Source: a virus. Taken from it: DNA of 39,743 nucleotides. The notes under the pieces are model-generated. The model made no database searches. It was given only the letters and a program-made list of their open reading frames with translations, and was not told the DNA's origin. A program made the translations under genes and the position numbers. Of this stretch, positions 1 through 5,799 are shown piece after piece. Location: positions 1-39,743 of IMG/VR virus record IMGVR_UViG_3300042923_000542. One strand, 5' to 3'. Every line of letters starts with the position of its first letter. Within the stretch, counting starts at the first letter, position 1.

Positions 1-127
1 ACTTGGAAAAAATGCTCATAGAAAATACACTCATTCAATTATCGGATTATTGTTATTTTCATGTTTAGGGATTTATATAAATTTGATTTTTGGATTAGGA
101 ATTGGAATTGGTGCATTGATACATTTA
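1..127. repeat. Terminal overlap, left copy (circular genome)
   Basis: These 127 bases are identical to 39617-39743. The reading frame of a DUF457-like gene continues without a break from the right end into the left end. The exact length of 127 equals a common maximum assembly k-mer, so I infer a circular contig and not a biological terminal repeat. This fits P22-type headful packaging, which yields circularly permuted DNA. Confidence 0.9.
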
Positions 128-244
128 ATATGTGACGGTTCCACAATGGTTGGATTACCTTATTTATTATATCCGTTTAAATATAACCGTGAACATTGGT
201 ATTTTACAAGAAAGTTACCGTGGAAAGAAGAAGCAGCTCCTTAA
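1..244 (+). CDS. DUF457/YdjM-like membrane protein, 3' part (5' part at 39450)
   Basis: This is the C-terminal part of a 136-aa protein that starts with GTG at 39450 and wraps through the circular join. The joined product has hydrophobic membrane segments near the N terminus and in the second half. Between them lies the D-C-D ... HRKYTHS pattern typical of the DUF457/YdjM family of inner-membrane, metal-dependent-hydrolase-like proteins. E. coli YdjM is LexA regulated, but I see no LexA box here. The function in a phage is unknown. The stop codon overlaps that of the convergent gene by 4 nt. Confidence 0.75.
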   Translation, partial: LGKNAHRKYTHSIIGLLLFSCLGIYINLIFGLGIGIGALIHLICDGSTMVGLPYLLYPFKYNREHWYFTRKLPWKEEAAP

Positions 245-274
245 ATTAAGGTAAGCTGCTCATTTTTTTGCAAT
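232..274 (+). terminator. Terminator of the DUF457 gene
   Basis: AGCAGCT and CCTTAA pair with TTAAGG and AGCTGCT around a short loop, then a run of T follows (262-270). The stem spans the stop codons of the two convergent genes. Confidence 0.6.
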
Positions 275-420
275 AAATTCTGATCTATTTGCTTTATTAT
301 ATTGTATTGCCCTCTGTAATAAGCCAACTCAACACCGTAAGACTTATTATAATCATAAATGGTAACTATTCTACCGACATACTTCTTATAAAAAACTATA
401 TCACCTTTTTTATATAACAT
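241..420 (-). CDS. Small hypothetical protein, 59 aa
   Basis: The ATG at 420 is preceded on the minus strand by a good ribosome-binding site (GAGGTGAT, 5 nt spacing). The product begins MLYKKGDIVFYKKYVG and looks like a small SH3/KOW-like beta-barrel by its KGD-V opening, though I cannot assign a family. It is rich in Tyr, Lys and Ile and ends in a Gln/Asn-rich tail. It is convergent with the DUF457 gene, sharing 4 nt, and lies in the same direction as the integrase. Function unknown. Confidence 0.7.
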   Translation of the reverse strand: MLYKKGDIVFYKKYVGRIVTIYDYNKSYGVELAYYRGQYNIIKQIDQNLLQKNEQLTLI

Positions 421-469
421 AAAATCACCTCAATTTTAGTATATGTAAATTGGTAATTATTATGTGAAA

Positions 470-520
470 AGCATACCTTTTTAGTTTAACAAGCAGGCTT
501 GTTAGTTATTTAGGAATGCT
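470..520. other. Probable attP of the serine integrase
   Basis: A perfect inverted repeat TAACAAGC / GCTTGTTA (487-494, 497-504) flanks a non-palindromic dinucleotide AG at 495-496. Outer arms AGCATACCT (470-478) and AGGAATGCT (512-520) are inverted with 8 of 9 matches and a one-base offset. A dyad of about 50 bp with a central dinucleotide is what large serine integrases use as attP, and such sites often border the int gene. The integrase stop codon is 17 nt away. There is no T-run on either strand, so a terminator is less likely. A third arm copy AGGTATGCT lies at 530-538. Confidence 0.65.
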
Positions 521-536
521 AATAAAAATAGGTATG

Positions 537-1937
537 CTATTGATAGAAGTACATATCTATCTTTTCCGGTGTTATAAATATGCTCTGTATAAATTCTTGT
601 AATAGTGCCTTTTTTATCTGAACATCTTCTGTACTATTTAATTTATCCCATGTATTCATTATTTTTATTTTTATTTGTTTTGCATTTTCTTTTTGCCGTT
701 CTTCTTCATTAATATTTTCGTCCGATTGGATTTCGCTTAATTCCTTTTCTAATCTTGTTTTTATTTCTGCATATTCTTCTAAAGAAAATACATTTGAAAG
801 ATAGGCCCTTTTTGATCGCTCTAATTCATTTTGCAGCTTTAGTTTTTTATTTTTTACAAATGTTGTTATTTCGTTAATCTTTGTGTCTACTACATTAATT
901 GCAATATCTGTTGAAACAAGTATTTTACGAAGTTCATCAAGTATATGTTGTTCAAGTTTATCATGTTGGTATAGTTTTGAATGCGTACAATCGTCTTTTT
1001 TATACCTAGCTCTGCGACAAGTATACATATAATATGTTTTACTGCCTTTGCCACCAAATGACACCATTTTGCTGATTCTCATTGGGTTATTACATATACC
1101 GCACTTCGCCAATCCCAAAAGAAGATAATTATTATAGTGTTTATTCCTATAAGCTGTTTTTTGTTTTTTACTACCTATTATATTTTGAGTCTTAATAAAA
1201 TAATCTTCCGGTATTATTGCATCAAAAGAATTTTTATATATTTCTCCGGCCCATTTTAATGATCCAGTATAAGTTTCGTTATTTAATATGTAATTTATCT
1301 GGCTACTGTTCCAACTTCCTCCAGGCTTCATTGTAGGGATATCATTATTATTAAGGTAATTTGCAATATGTACGGTTCCAGTTCCAGAGTTATACATCTC
1401 ATATATATTTTTTACTATATTAGCCTGATCCTCTACAATTTCAACTTTGCCACTTATATTTTTATATCCATAAGGCATCATATTAACTGCAAATCCTTGT
1501 CTAATTTTTTCACCTTGCCCTTTTTTAACTTCCGCTGATAGATTTCTAACATAATACTCCGCTAAAAGTTCTAAAATACCTTCTTGGAAAAATCCAATAG
1601 GACTGTTTTCTATAGGCTCAGTCATAGATACAACATTAACACCGGATTTTCTAAGTTGCGTCTTTAATCTTTGACTAAGTTCAACTTTACGTGCAAATCT
1701 ATCAAATTTATGCACTAATATAATGTCAAACAGTTTCTTCGGAGCATCTTGAATCATCTTTTGAAACTCCGGTCTTGCTTCTATTTGTCCTGTTATTCCT
1801 TCATCTGAATACACTTTATATATTCCGATATCATTTTTATCACAATATTCAGTTAATTGATTAATTTGGGCAGAAATAGAAAATCCTTGAGTTGCTTGTT
1901 CTTCTGTACTAACTCTTACATATAAAGCAGCTTTCAT
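537..1937 (-). CDS. int: Large serine integrase (site-specific recombinase)
   Basis: This 466-aa protein integrates and excises the phage through a covalent serine-DNA intermediate. The N-terminal resolvase domain (about 1-140) has the nucleophile Ser10 in YVRVSTEEQA and the conserved FDRFAR segment near 78-83. A recombinase domain follows (about 150-260), then a zinc ribbon with Cys279, Cys282, Cys307 and Cys317, and a long coiled coil near 345-430. The length is typical of the short end of the family. The ATG at 1937 has a GTGAGGT ribosome-binding site. The probable attP lies just past its 3' end. No dedicated directionality factor can be named; the two excisionase-type HTH genes are candidates. 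Confidence 0.95.
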   Translation of the reverse strand: MKAALYVRVSTEEQATQGFSISAQINQLTEYCDKNDIGIYKVYSDEGITGQIEARPEFQKMIQDAPKKLFDIILVHKFDRFARKVELSQRLKTQLRKSGVNVVSMTEPIENSPIGFFQEGILELLAEYYVRNLSAEVKKGQGEKIRQGFAVNMMPYGYKNISGKVEIVEDQANIVKNIYEMYNSGTGTVHIANYLNNNDIPTMKPGGSWNSSQINYILNNETYTGSLKWAGEIYKNSFDAIIPEDYFIKTQNIIGSKKQKTAYRNKHYNNYLLLGLAKCGICNNPMRISKMVSFGGKGSKTYYMYTCRRARYKKDDCTHSKLYQHDKLEQHILDELRKILVSTDIAINVVDTKINEITTFVKNKKLKLQNELERSKRAYLSNVFSLEEYAEIKTRLEKELSEIQSDENINEEERQKENAKQIKIKIMNTWDKLNSTEDVQIKKALLQEFIQSIFITPEKIDMYFYQ

Positions 1938-2078
1938 TAGTATACCTCACGAAATATTTTTTTGGAGTTTGTCGACATAAATCGAACATATTCTTTTGTG
2001 GAAACTATTTACAAAAATTCTTGTATCACTTTAAAATTAGTTAACATAACTAAACATATTGGTATTAACGATATTAAC

Positions 2079-2113
2079 AAAAGTCCTTGAAAAGTCGAAT
2101 TTCCAAGGCTTTT
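2079..2113 (-). terminator. Terminator between cI and int
   Basis: AAAAG-T-CCTTG pairs with CAAGG-CTTTT. Read leftward, it would end the cI transcript before int and is followed by CTTTTG. It may also work rightward. Confidence 0.5.
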
Positions 2114-2164
2114 ATTGTTTGAAGTACCTTATTTTATTTGTTACAATAATCGAACAAGTATGTT

Positions 2165-2195
2165 ATAACCGTTATCTTTAATAGATGGCGGTTAT
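2165..2195 (+). promoter_or_regulatory. 13-bp hairpin with TAACC/GGTTA arms
   Basis: ATAACCG pairs with CGGTTAT, then two T-G wobbles, then ATCT pairs with AGAT around a TTAAT loop. The wobbles only pair in a rightward RNA. The arms also carry the TAACC/GGTTA half-sites of the repressor operators, so it could be an RNA hairpin, a distal operator, or both. Confidence 0.4.
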
Positions 2196-2219
2196 TGTAT
2201 TAATAAGGGAGTGTAAACC

Positions 2220-2240
2220 ATGATTTACAAAATTTTGTAA
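2220..2240 (+). CDS. Possible six-codon leader peptide (MIYKIL)
   Basis: An ATG with a strong AAGGGAG ribosome-binding site opens a frame of only six codons. The end of the frame coincides with a 16-bp perfect palindrome. It could be a leader peptide, or chance. Confidence 0.25.
   Translation: MIYKIL
2225..2240. promoter_or_regulatory. 16-bp perfect palindrome, possible operator
   Basis: TTACAAAATTTTGTAA is self-complementary over all 16 bases and ends 11 nt before the -35 box of the LexA-controlled promoter. It is unlike the TAACC/GGTTA operators, so another regulator may bind here. Confidence 0.4.
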
Positions 2241-2251
2241 TAAAAAAATAC

Positions 2252-2279
2252 TTGTTCCTGCCATAATTTGTGGTATAAT
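2252..2279 (+). promoter_or_regulatory. Promoter of the SOS-controlled micropeptide
   Basis: TTGTTC (2252-2257), a 16-bp spacer and a perfect TATAAT (2274-2279) place the start of transcription near 2286, just upstream of the LexA box. Confidence 0.7.
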
Positions 2280-2290
2280 TTAATACACCT

Positions 2291-2308
2291 ATAGAACATG
2301 TGTTCTAT
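2291..2308. promoter_or_regulatory. LexA (DinR) box
   Basis: GAACATGTGTTC at 2294-2305 matches the Gram-positive LexA core GAAC-RNRY-GTTC at every position. It lies inside a longer perfect inverted repeat ATAGAACA-TG-TGTTCTAT. It sits about 8-19 nt past the predicted transcription start, where bound LexA would block transcription. Confidence 0.75.
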
Positions 2309-2332
2309 ATTTACAAATGAGGGGGCATATAA

Positions 2333-2416
2333 ATGTATATAAATTTAGGAGTAACATACATAGAAAAAATTAGCATTAACGGTATAGAATATATAAATCT
2401 TGACTTTATTTTATAG
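2333..2416 (+). CDS. SOS-controlled 27-aa micropeptide (copy 1)
   Basis: The ATG at 2333 follows a strong GAGGGGG ribosome-binding site by 7 nt, behind a good promoter and a consensus LexA box. The product starts MYINLGVTYIEKI and contains INGIEYINLD. It is 16/27 identical to the peptide at 6493, so selection is acting on the protein. Its last 11 nt overlap the 3' end of the convergent repressor gene, and I see no terminator in between, so its mRNA would run antisense through cI. I infer an antirepressor or induction peptide. No known family is recognised. Confidence 0.7.
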   Translation: MYINLGVTYIEKISINGIEYINLDFIL

Positions 2417-2753
2417 CTTCTATAGCTTTAATGATTTTATTTAGATCATCAGGTGAGATTCCTTTTTCTTTCGCATCTTTTATTACTGTGTAGTATTCTA
2501 CCCCTAAATTTTTTAATTGTTCTGGGATATCATCAATCTTAATAGTTTTAGGATTATCAGTATTACCTAGTAAGTAATCTAGCGTACAATCAAATATTTC
2601 AGAGAATCTTCTCAATATATTTAGATCGGGTTCTCGAATTCCTCTTTCATATTGAGAAATATTATTTTTAGATTTGTTAACTATATTCCCTAATTCTTCT
2701 TGAGTAAACCCTTTTTTAATTCGTTCAGATTTCAATCTTTCACCAAATTTCAT
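2406..2753 (-). CDS. CI-like phage repressor (XRE family), 115 aa
   Basis: This DNA-binding protein should hold the lytic promoter shut in the lysogen. The N-terminal 60 residues form a classic XRE helix-turn-helix (GFTQEELGNIVNKSKNNISQ...), and the C-terminal 45 residues are a short helical tail. There is no S24 LexA-type peptidase domain, so RecA-driven self-cleavage is not possible, and no ImmA-like protease gene is seen nearby. I chose the ATG at 2753 because GGAGGGG lies 6 nt upstream; longer in-frame starts would run into the operators. The -10 region is good but no -35 box is clear, as expected for a weak maintenance promoter. Confidence 0.88.
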   Translation of the reverse strand: MKFGERLKSERIKKGFTQEELGNIVNKSKNNISQYERGIREPDLNILRRFSEIFDCTLDYLLGNTDNPKTIKIDDIPEQLKNLGVEYYTVIKDAKEKGISPDDLNKIIKAIEAIK

Positions 2754-2779
2754 AATAAACCCCTCCAACATTATAATTA

Positions 2780-2824
2780 TAACCACATTACGGTTACTTT
2801 TAAAGCAAATAACCAAAACGGTTA
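2780..2824. promoter_or_regulatory. Operators O1 and O2, repressor promoter side
   Basis: TAACC-N7-GGTTA (2780-2796) and TAACC-AAAAC-GGTTA (2810-2824) lie just upstream of cI. O1 covers one of two overlapping TATAAT matches (minus strand, 2776-2781), so CI or Cro bound here would control cI itself. Confidence 0.7.
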
Positions 2825-2854
2825 AAAATTTTAAAAATATTTTTATTTTATGTA

Positions 2855-2883
2855 TTGACAATAACCGAATTGGTTATTATAAT
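2855..2883 (+). promoter_or_regulatory. Rightward lytic promoter with operator O3
   Basis: TTGACA (2855-2860), 17 bp and TATAAT (2878-2883) form a perfect sigma-A promoter. The spacer is exactly filled by the perfect palindrome ATAACCGAATTGGTTAT (2861-2877), so repressor binding would exclude polymerase. It drives cro and the early genes. Confidence 0.92.
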
Positions 2884-2893
2884 AATAGTATAG

Positions 2894-2908
2894 TAATCAA
2901 AACGGTTA
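2894..2908. promoter_or_regulatory. Operator O4
   Basis: TAATC-AAAAC-GGTTA is a one-mismatch copy of the TAACC-N5-GGTTA operator, placed at the transcription start of the rightward promoter and just before the cro ribosome-binding site. Confidence 0.7.
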
Positions 2909-2924
2909 CGGAAGGAGGTAACAA

Positions 2925-3167
2925 ATGTCTAAAATCTACAACATTGAACGGATAAAAACATTGCGAGAGAACAATAATTTTACTCAAAATGAAATATCCG
3001 ATCTACTAGGGATAACTGCACAAGCATACGGTAGAAAAGAAAACGGTAAACGTAATTTTTCAATATATGAAGCACAGGTACTTGCAGATTTTTATAGTGT
3101 ACAAATGGAAGAACTTTTTTTTAACCCTGTCAGTAACCAAAATGTTCACAAAATAAAAGCTTCATAA
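2925..3167 (+). CDS. Cro-like XRE regulator, 80 aa
   Basis: This is the first gene of the rightward early transcript, diverging from cI across shared operators, as cro does in lambdoid phages. An XRE helix-turn-helix occupies residues 7-62 (NFTQNEISDLLGITAQAYGR). The ATG at 2925 follows GGAGGT by 6 nt. The position implies that it turns down cI transcription and balances lytic growth. Confidence 0.85.
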   Translation: MSKIYNIERIKTLRENNNFTQNEISDLLGITAQAYGRKENGKRNFSIYEAQVLADFYSVQMEELFFNPVSNQNVHKIKAS

Positions 3168-3220
3168 ATATTATATGAAAAAATAATCAAAAAGTTTACT
3201 GGAAAAGAAAGGTGAGTGAT

Positions 3221-3394
3221 TTGAAAGAACTAAGGATAAAAGCAGGATATTCAATAAAAGATGTAGCTTTAATAACCGGAGTATCAGAAAGCACTATTTA
3301 TAAAATCGAAGAAGGAAAACAAAAGCCAAGACCGTTATTAGCAAGTAAACTCGCAGCACTCTACAAAGTATCAATACAGGAGGTACTAAAATGA
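3221..3394 (+). CDS. Third XRE helix-turn-helix protein, about 57 aa
   Basis: This is a minimal XRE domain (YSIKDVALITGVSESTIYKI). TTG at 3221 has the better spacing from AAAGGTGA, but GTG at 3212 would add three residues. It shares 4 nt with the next gene, so it belongs to the early operon. It may be a second-level early regulator; its target is unknown. Confidence 0.75.
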   Translation: MKELRIKAGYSIKDVALITGVSESTIYKIEEGKQKPRPLLASKLAALYKVSIQEVLK

Positions 3395-3546
3395 AACCAT
3401 TACCACCAATTTTTTTAAAAATAGTAGGTCAAGAAGGTACTAAAACCACAGAAGAAATTATAGCTTATCTAAACTCGAAAGGAGAAACAAATGCTAAAAA
3501 ACTTGACAATAAAAGAACAAAAGAGGATTTACAGCATCATGGATAA
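3391..3546 (+). CDS. Small hypothetical protein, 51 aa
   Basis: The ATG at 3391 follows AGGAGGT by 5 nt. The product starts MKPLPPIFLKIVG and ends in a charged Lys-rich tail. It shares 4 nt with the HTH gene before it and 56 nt with the next gene in another frame. No family is recognised. Confidence 0.6.
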   Translation: MKPLPPIFLKIVGQEGTKTTEEIIAYLNSKGETNAKKLDNKRTKEDLQHHG

Positions 3547-3646
3547 GGACATTAAAGCAAACAACATAAGGTTAGGAGTAAAAACAACAAGACAATACAT
3601 TTTAGATCGGTTGCCAATAGCAATAAGAATAGCAAAGGGGGTATAG
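3491..3646 (+). CDS. Small hypothetical protein, 51 aa, overlapping frame
   Basis: The ATG at 3491 follows AAAGGAGA by 6 nt. The product starts MLKNLTIKEQKRIYSIMDKD. The overlap of 56 nt with the preceding gene is unusual, but both starts have strong ribosome-binding sites, so both are kept. It is basic and mostly helical. Function unknown. Confidence 0.6.
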   Translation: MLKNLTIKEQKRIYSIMDKDIKANNIRLGVKTTRQYILDRLPIAIRIAKGV

Positions 3647-3647
3647 T

Positions 3648-3791
3648 ATGGGGCCAGAAGATAACTGGGGCAATAGTCCAACATCACCAAACTATGAGCC
3701 TACTAAAGAAGAATTAGAAATGTTCTACGGTATCACAGGACCAATAAAGAAAATCGAATGGAGTTCTGATAAACAACCATTCGAAGATTAA
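3648..3791 (+). CDS. Small acidic protein, 47 aa
   Basis: The ATG at 3648 follows AAAGGGGG and lies one base after the previous stop codon. The product is acidic and Pro/Asn-rich at its N terminus (MGPEDNWGNSPTSPNYEPTK). Tight spacing places it in the early operon. No family is recognised. Confidence 0.6.
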   Translation: MGPEDNWGNSPTSPNYEPTKEELEMFYGITGPIKKIEWSSDKQPFED

Positions 3792-3839
3792 AAAATATTT
3801 CGTAATTTAATTTTATCACATGAAAGGAGTAATAACAAT

Positions 3840-4376
3840 ATGGATAATTTAGCATTTCAATTGATAGATAGTTTAGCACAGGAGAATGTACCTTTTATAG
3901 TAAGTGACGATTTTAAGGCCGAATGGACATTAAAAAGAATATCAGAGGACAGAGCAGAAACCCAAAGAATGATAAGTGTATGTGAAAACATGATAAATGA
4001 GTATCAAGCAAAGATTGAAAAGCTTACAGAACAACACAACAAAAGAACATCTTACCTTGAATCACAGCTACAAAGATATTTCAACGAAGTACCACATAAA
4101 GAGACTAAAACACAAGAAACTTACAGATTACCATCCGGCACATTAAAACTTAAAAAACCTGCTCCTGAGTTTGTAAGGGATGAAGAAGAATTATTAAGAT
4201 ACATGGAATCTCACAACTATCAAGATTTCATACAAGTTAAAAAGTCGGTTAAGTGGTCGGAACTGAAAAAAGACCTGGTAGCAGATGGGAAGTACGCAGT
4301 AGACAAAGAAACAGGTCAAATAGTGCAAGGAATAACAGTGCAAGAACGTGATCCCATATTTGAAATTGAGTGCTAA
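3840..4376 (+). CDS. Gam-like host-nuclease inhibitor, 178 aa
   Basis: The protein resembles the Mu Gam family (Gam_2), which binds DNA ends and shields phage DNA from host exonucleases. A long coiled coil covers about residues 30-85, followed by KLKKPAPEF and a C-terminal module with IQVKKSVKWSELKKDL. The ATG follows GAAAGGAG. It sits directly before a Rad52/DdrA-like gene, and the two would form a recombination module. No exonuclease gene is found nearby. The family call rests on overall pattern. Confidence 0.7.
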   Translation: MDNLAFQLIDSLAQENVPFIVSDDFKAEWTLKRISEDRAETQRMISVCENMINEYQAKIEKLTEQHNKRTSYLESQLQRYFNEVPHKETKTQETYRLPSGTLKLKKPAPEFVRDEEELLRYMESHNYQDFIQVKKSVKWSELKKDLVADGKYAVDKETGQIVQGITVQERDPIFEIEC

Positions 4377-4381
4377 TTCTT

Positions 4382-4456
4382 AGGATAAAGGCCTTTGCCG
4401 AGGTCGCTAAATCCGAACCGGTATGCAATCGCCTTTAATCCTTAATTATAAGGAGG
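4382..4456 (+). ncRNA. Riboswitch-like structured leader RNA
   Basis: The 86-nt gap between the two recombination genes folds into a rod. AGGATAAAGGC (4382-4392) pairs with GCCTTTAATCCT (4431-4442) with one bulge. Inside, TTGC pairs with GCAA, CCG with CGG, and GGTCG with CGAACC around a 7-nt loop. The 3' arm overlaps a second hairpin, TCCTTA-ATTA-TAAGGA (4439-4454), that hides the ribosome-binding site AAGGAGG. The two folds exclude each other, as in a translational switch. The ligand is unknown; a protein such as the downstream gene product could be the trigger. Confidence 0.55.
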
Positions 4457-4462
4457 ATAAAT

Positions 4463-4987
4463 ATGTTTAACCCAAATGAACATTTAATTGATTTAAAAGG
4501 TAAGAAGTATCTGCAAGTAATGTATAGGTTGGTATGGTTCAGAGAAGAAAAACCACTTTGGAGCATTGAAACCTTTGTAATAGCTTTAGAAGAAAACAAA
4601 GCAGTATTTAGGGCAGAGATTAAAGACGAAAACGGCAGAGTAATTTCAACAGGCTTCGGATCTGAAACGCAAAAGGATTTTAATGACTTCATAGAAAAGG
4701 CAGAAACAAAGGCAATCGGTAGAGCATTAGCAATGCTTGGGTACGGTACACAGTTTGCACCGGAACTTGACGAAGGCGAGAGAATTGTTGATAGTCCAGT
4801 AGAAATGCACAAGCCAAGCCGAGAAGAACGCATTAAACAACTTATAGAGTTGGCAGCAACAAAAGGTTATACAGTATCAGATATATGCAAAAAAGCCGGA
4901 ATATCGGACATTAAGTTTATTAAAAATGAGTTTATAGAAAGCTTTAGTGTAGGCTTTGCAAAATTACCTGATAAACAGGGGGCATAG
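4463..4987 (+). CDS. Rad52/DdrA-like single-strand annealing protein
   Basis: The 174-aa product has a central segment with the pattern G-FGSET ... EKAETKAIGRALAMLGYGTQF (about residues 60-98), which recurs in phage Rad52/DdrA-like proteins that anneal single-stranded DNA. The C-terminal 60 residues form a small helical domain that may bind DNA or SSB. It follows the Gam-like gene and shares its likely job in recombination. Translation is probably controlled by the structured leader upstream. The family assignment is from memory of the motif. Confidence 0.6.
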   Translation: MFNPNEHLIDLKGKKYLQVMYRLVWFREEKPLWSIETFVIALEENKAVFRAEIKDENGRVISTGFGSETQKDFNDFIEKAETKAIGRALAMLGYGTQFAPELDEGERIVDSPVEMHKPSREERIKQLIELAATKGYTVSDICKKAGISDIKFIKNEFIESFSVGFAKLPDKQGA

Positions 4988-5014
4988 TCCCCTTGCTACA
5001 TAAAATTTAAGGAT

Positions 5015-5033
5015 TGCGTAATAAACTTACGCA
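5015..5033 (+). promoter_or_regulatory. Perfect hairpin before the zinc-ribbon gene
   Basis: TGCGTAA pairs with TTACGCA around TAAAC, ending about 6 nt before the AGTGAGG ribosome-binding site. There is no T-run, so it is an operator or an RNA hairpin and not a terminator. Confidence 0.4.
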
Positions 5034-5048
5034 GAAAGTGAGGATTTT

Positions 5049-5366
5049 ATGAAGGATATAAAATTGTTAGAGACTTGCAATAAGTGTGGAGAACATTTAA
5101 CTCTCATGGAAAGTCAAAGAGTTGGAGATGGAACATTATGGGTAGTAAAACGCTGTTTGCATTGCGGAGGACATCCTGTAGAAGAAGTAGCAAGGCTGTT
5201 GTCTGACATTGAAGAAAACGCCTGTAAAAAGCAGATACCGATGCAAGCATATTATGAGTATGATGATGAATTTACCTGTCCTGCTTGCGGTTTTGAGGAC
5301 GATGGTTATGATGTAAAAAGATTAAAGGTATGCCCCGATTGTGGGCAAAAATTACAATGGGATTAG
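5049..5366 (+). CDS. Double zinc-ribbon protein, 105 aa
   Basis: Two pairs of knuckles stand out: CNKCG with CLHCGG in the first half and CPACG with CPDCG in the second. The N-terminal half resembles small phage zinc ribbons of the Lar/restriction-alleviation type. It probably binds nucleic acid or a host protein. The ATG follows GTGAGG. It is followed by a run of small early genes. Confidence 0.7.
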   Translation: MKDIKLLETCNKCGEHLTLMESQRVGDGTLWVVKRCLHCGGHPVEEVARLLSDIEENACKKQIPMQAYYEYDDEFTCPACGFEDDGYDVKRLKVCPDCGQKLQWD

Positions 5367-5403
5367 TTTCGCAATATAAGTAAAATACGAAAGGTTGATG
5401 AAA

Positions 5404-5556
5404 ATGACTAATGAATTAACTAAAACACTACAGTATGTATTTGACAATATAAATAAACAATCTACAGAGGAATTAGTTAAACATATTAAACCGTATGCAG
5501 CAGAGATACAACAGATCGTAAAAATGGAAGAAGCTTGTTTTGAAGAAATAGCGTAA
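5404..5556 (+). CDS. Small hypothetical protein, 50 aa
   Basis: The ATG at 5404 follows GAAAGG. The product starts MTNELTKTLQYVF and is acidic and helical with no recognised motif. It ends 11 nt before the next start, in an operon-like arrangement. Confidence 0.6.
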   Translation: MTNELTKTLQYVFDNINKQSTEELVKHIKPYAAEIQQIVKMEEACFEEIA

Positions 5557-5567
5557 GGAGGTATCAA

Positions 5568-5798
5568 ATGTCAGGTTTTTGCAAATGTGGATCAATAATC
5601 ATCCGAGGTAATTGTACAAATAAAAAATGTAAAGAGTATATAAAACCTTTGGTAGACGAAGCCACATTCTCTCAAATTGAATTTATAAAGAACCTAGCTG
5701 AAAGACTTGGTGAAGATATAAATATTGATTTTACAGTTATGAGTAAGAAAGAAGCTTCAAACCTTATAGAAAAATTACTTGAACAAAGCGAGGTATAA
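5568..5798 (+). CDS. Zinc-knuckle protein with a DUF3072-like segment
   Basis: An N-terminal four-Cys knuckle (FCKCG ... NCTNKKCK) is followed by a helical segment TFSQIEFIKNLAERLG ... MSKKEASNLIEKLL. This second pattern, common in phage and bacterial DNA-associated proteins, resembles DUF3072. The ATG follows AAGGAGG. It may act in replication or repair, but no function is established. Confidence 0.65.
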   Translation: MSGFCKCGSIIIRGNCTNKKCKEYIKPLVDEATFSQIEFIKNLAERLGEDINIDFTVMSKKEASNLIEKLLEQSEV

Positions 5799-5799
5799 C

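Larger units (their letters stand above)
1938..2332. promoter_or_regulatory. Intergenic control region between int and the SOS peptide
   Basis: This 395-nt stretch has no normal gene. From left to right it holds the integrase leader (minus strand), a hairpin terminator (2079-2113), a weak promoter-like TTGTTA/TGTTAT pair (2138-2166), a 13-bp hairpin (2165-2195), a six-codon ORF with a strong ribosome-binding site (2220-2240), a 16-bp perfect palindrome (2225-2240), a promoter (2252-2279) and a LexA box (2294-2305). The int promoter itself is not clear. Confidence 0.6.

Noticed and set aside
487-504. The TAACAAGC-AG-GCTTGTTA palindrome as a terminator
   Set aside because: No T-run follows on either strand, while the wider dyad symmetry fits an attachment site.
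4435-4833. Long minus-strand ORF opposite the Rad52-like gene
   Set aside because: It has no ribosome-binding site and is a Ser/Phe-rich mirror of a real gene; the same holds for the minus frames at 7814-8197, 17898-18269, 22195-22515, 31610-32158 and 33889-34206.
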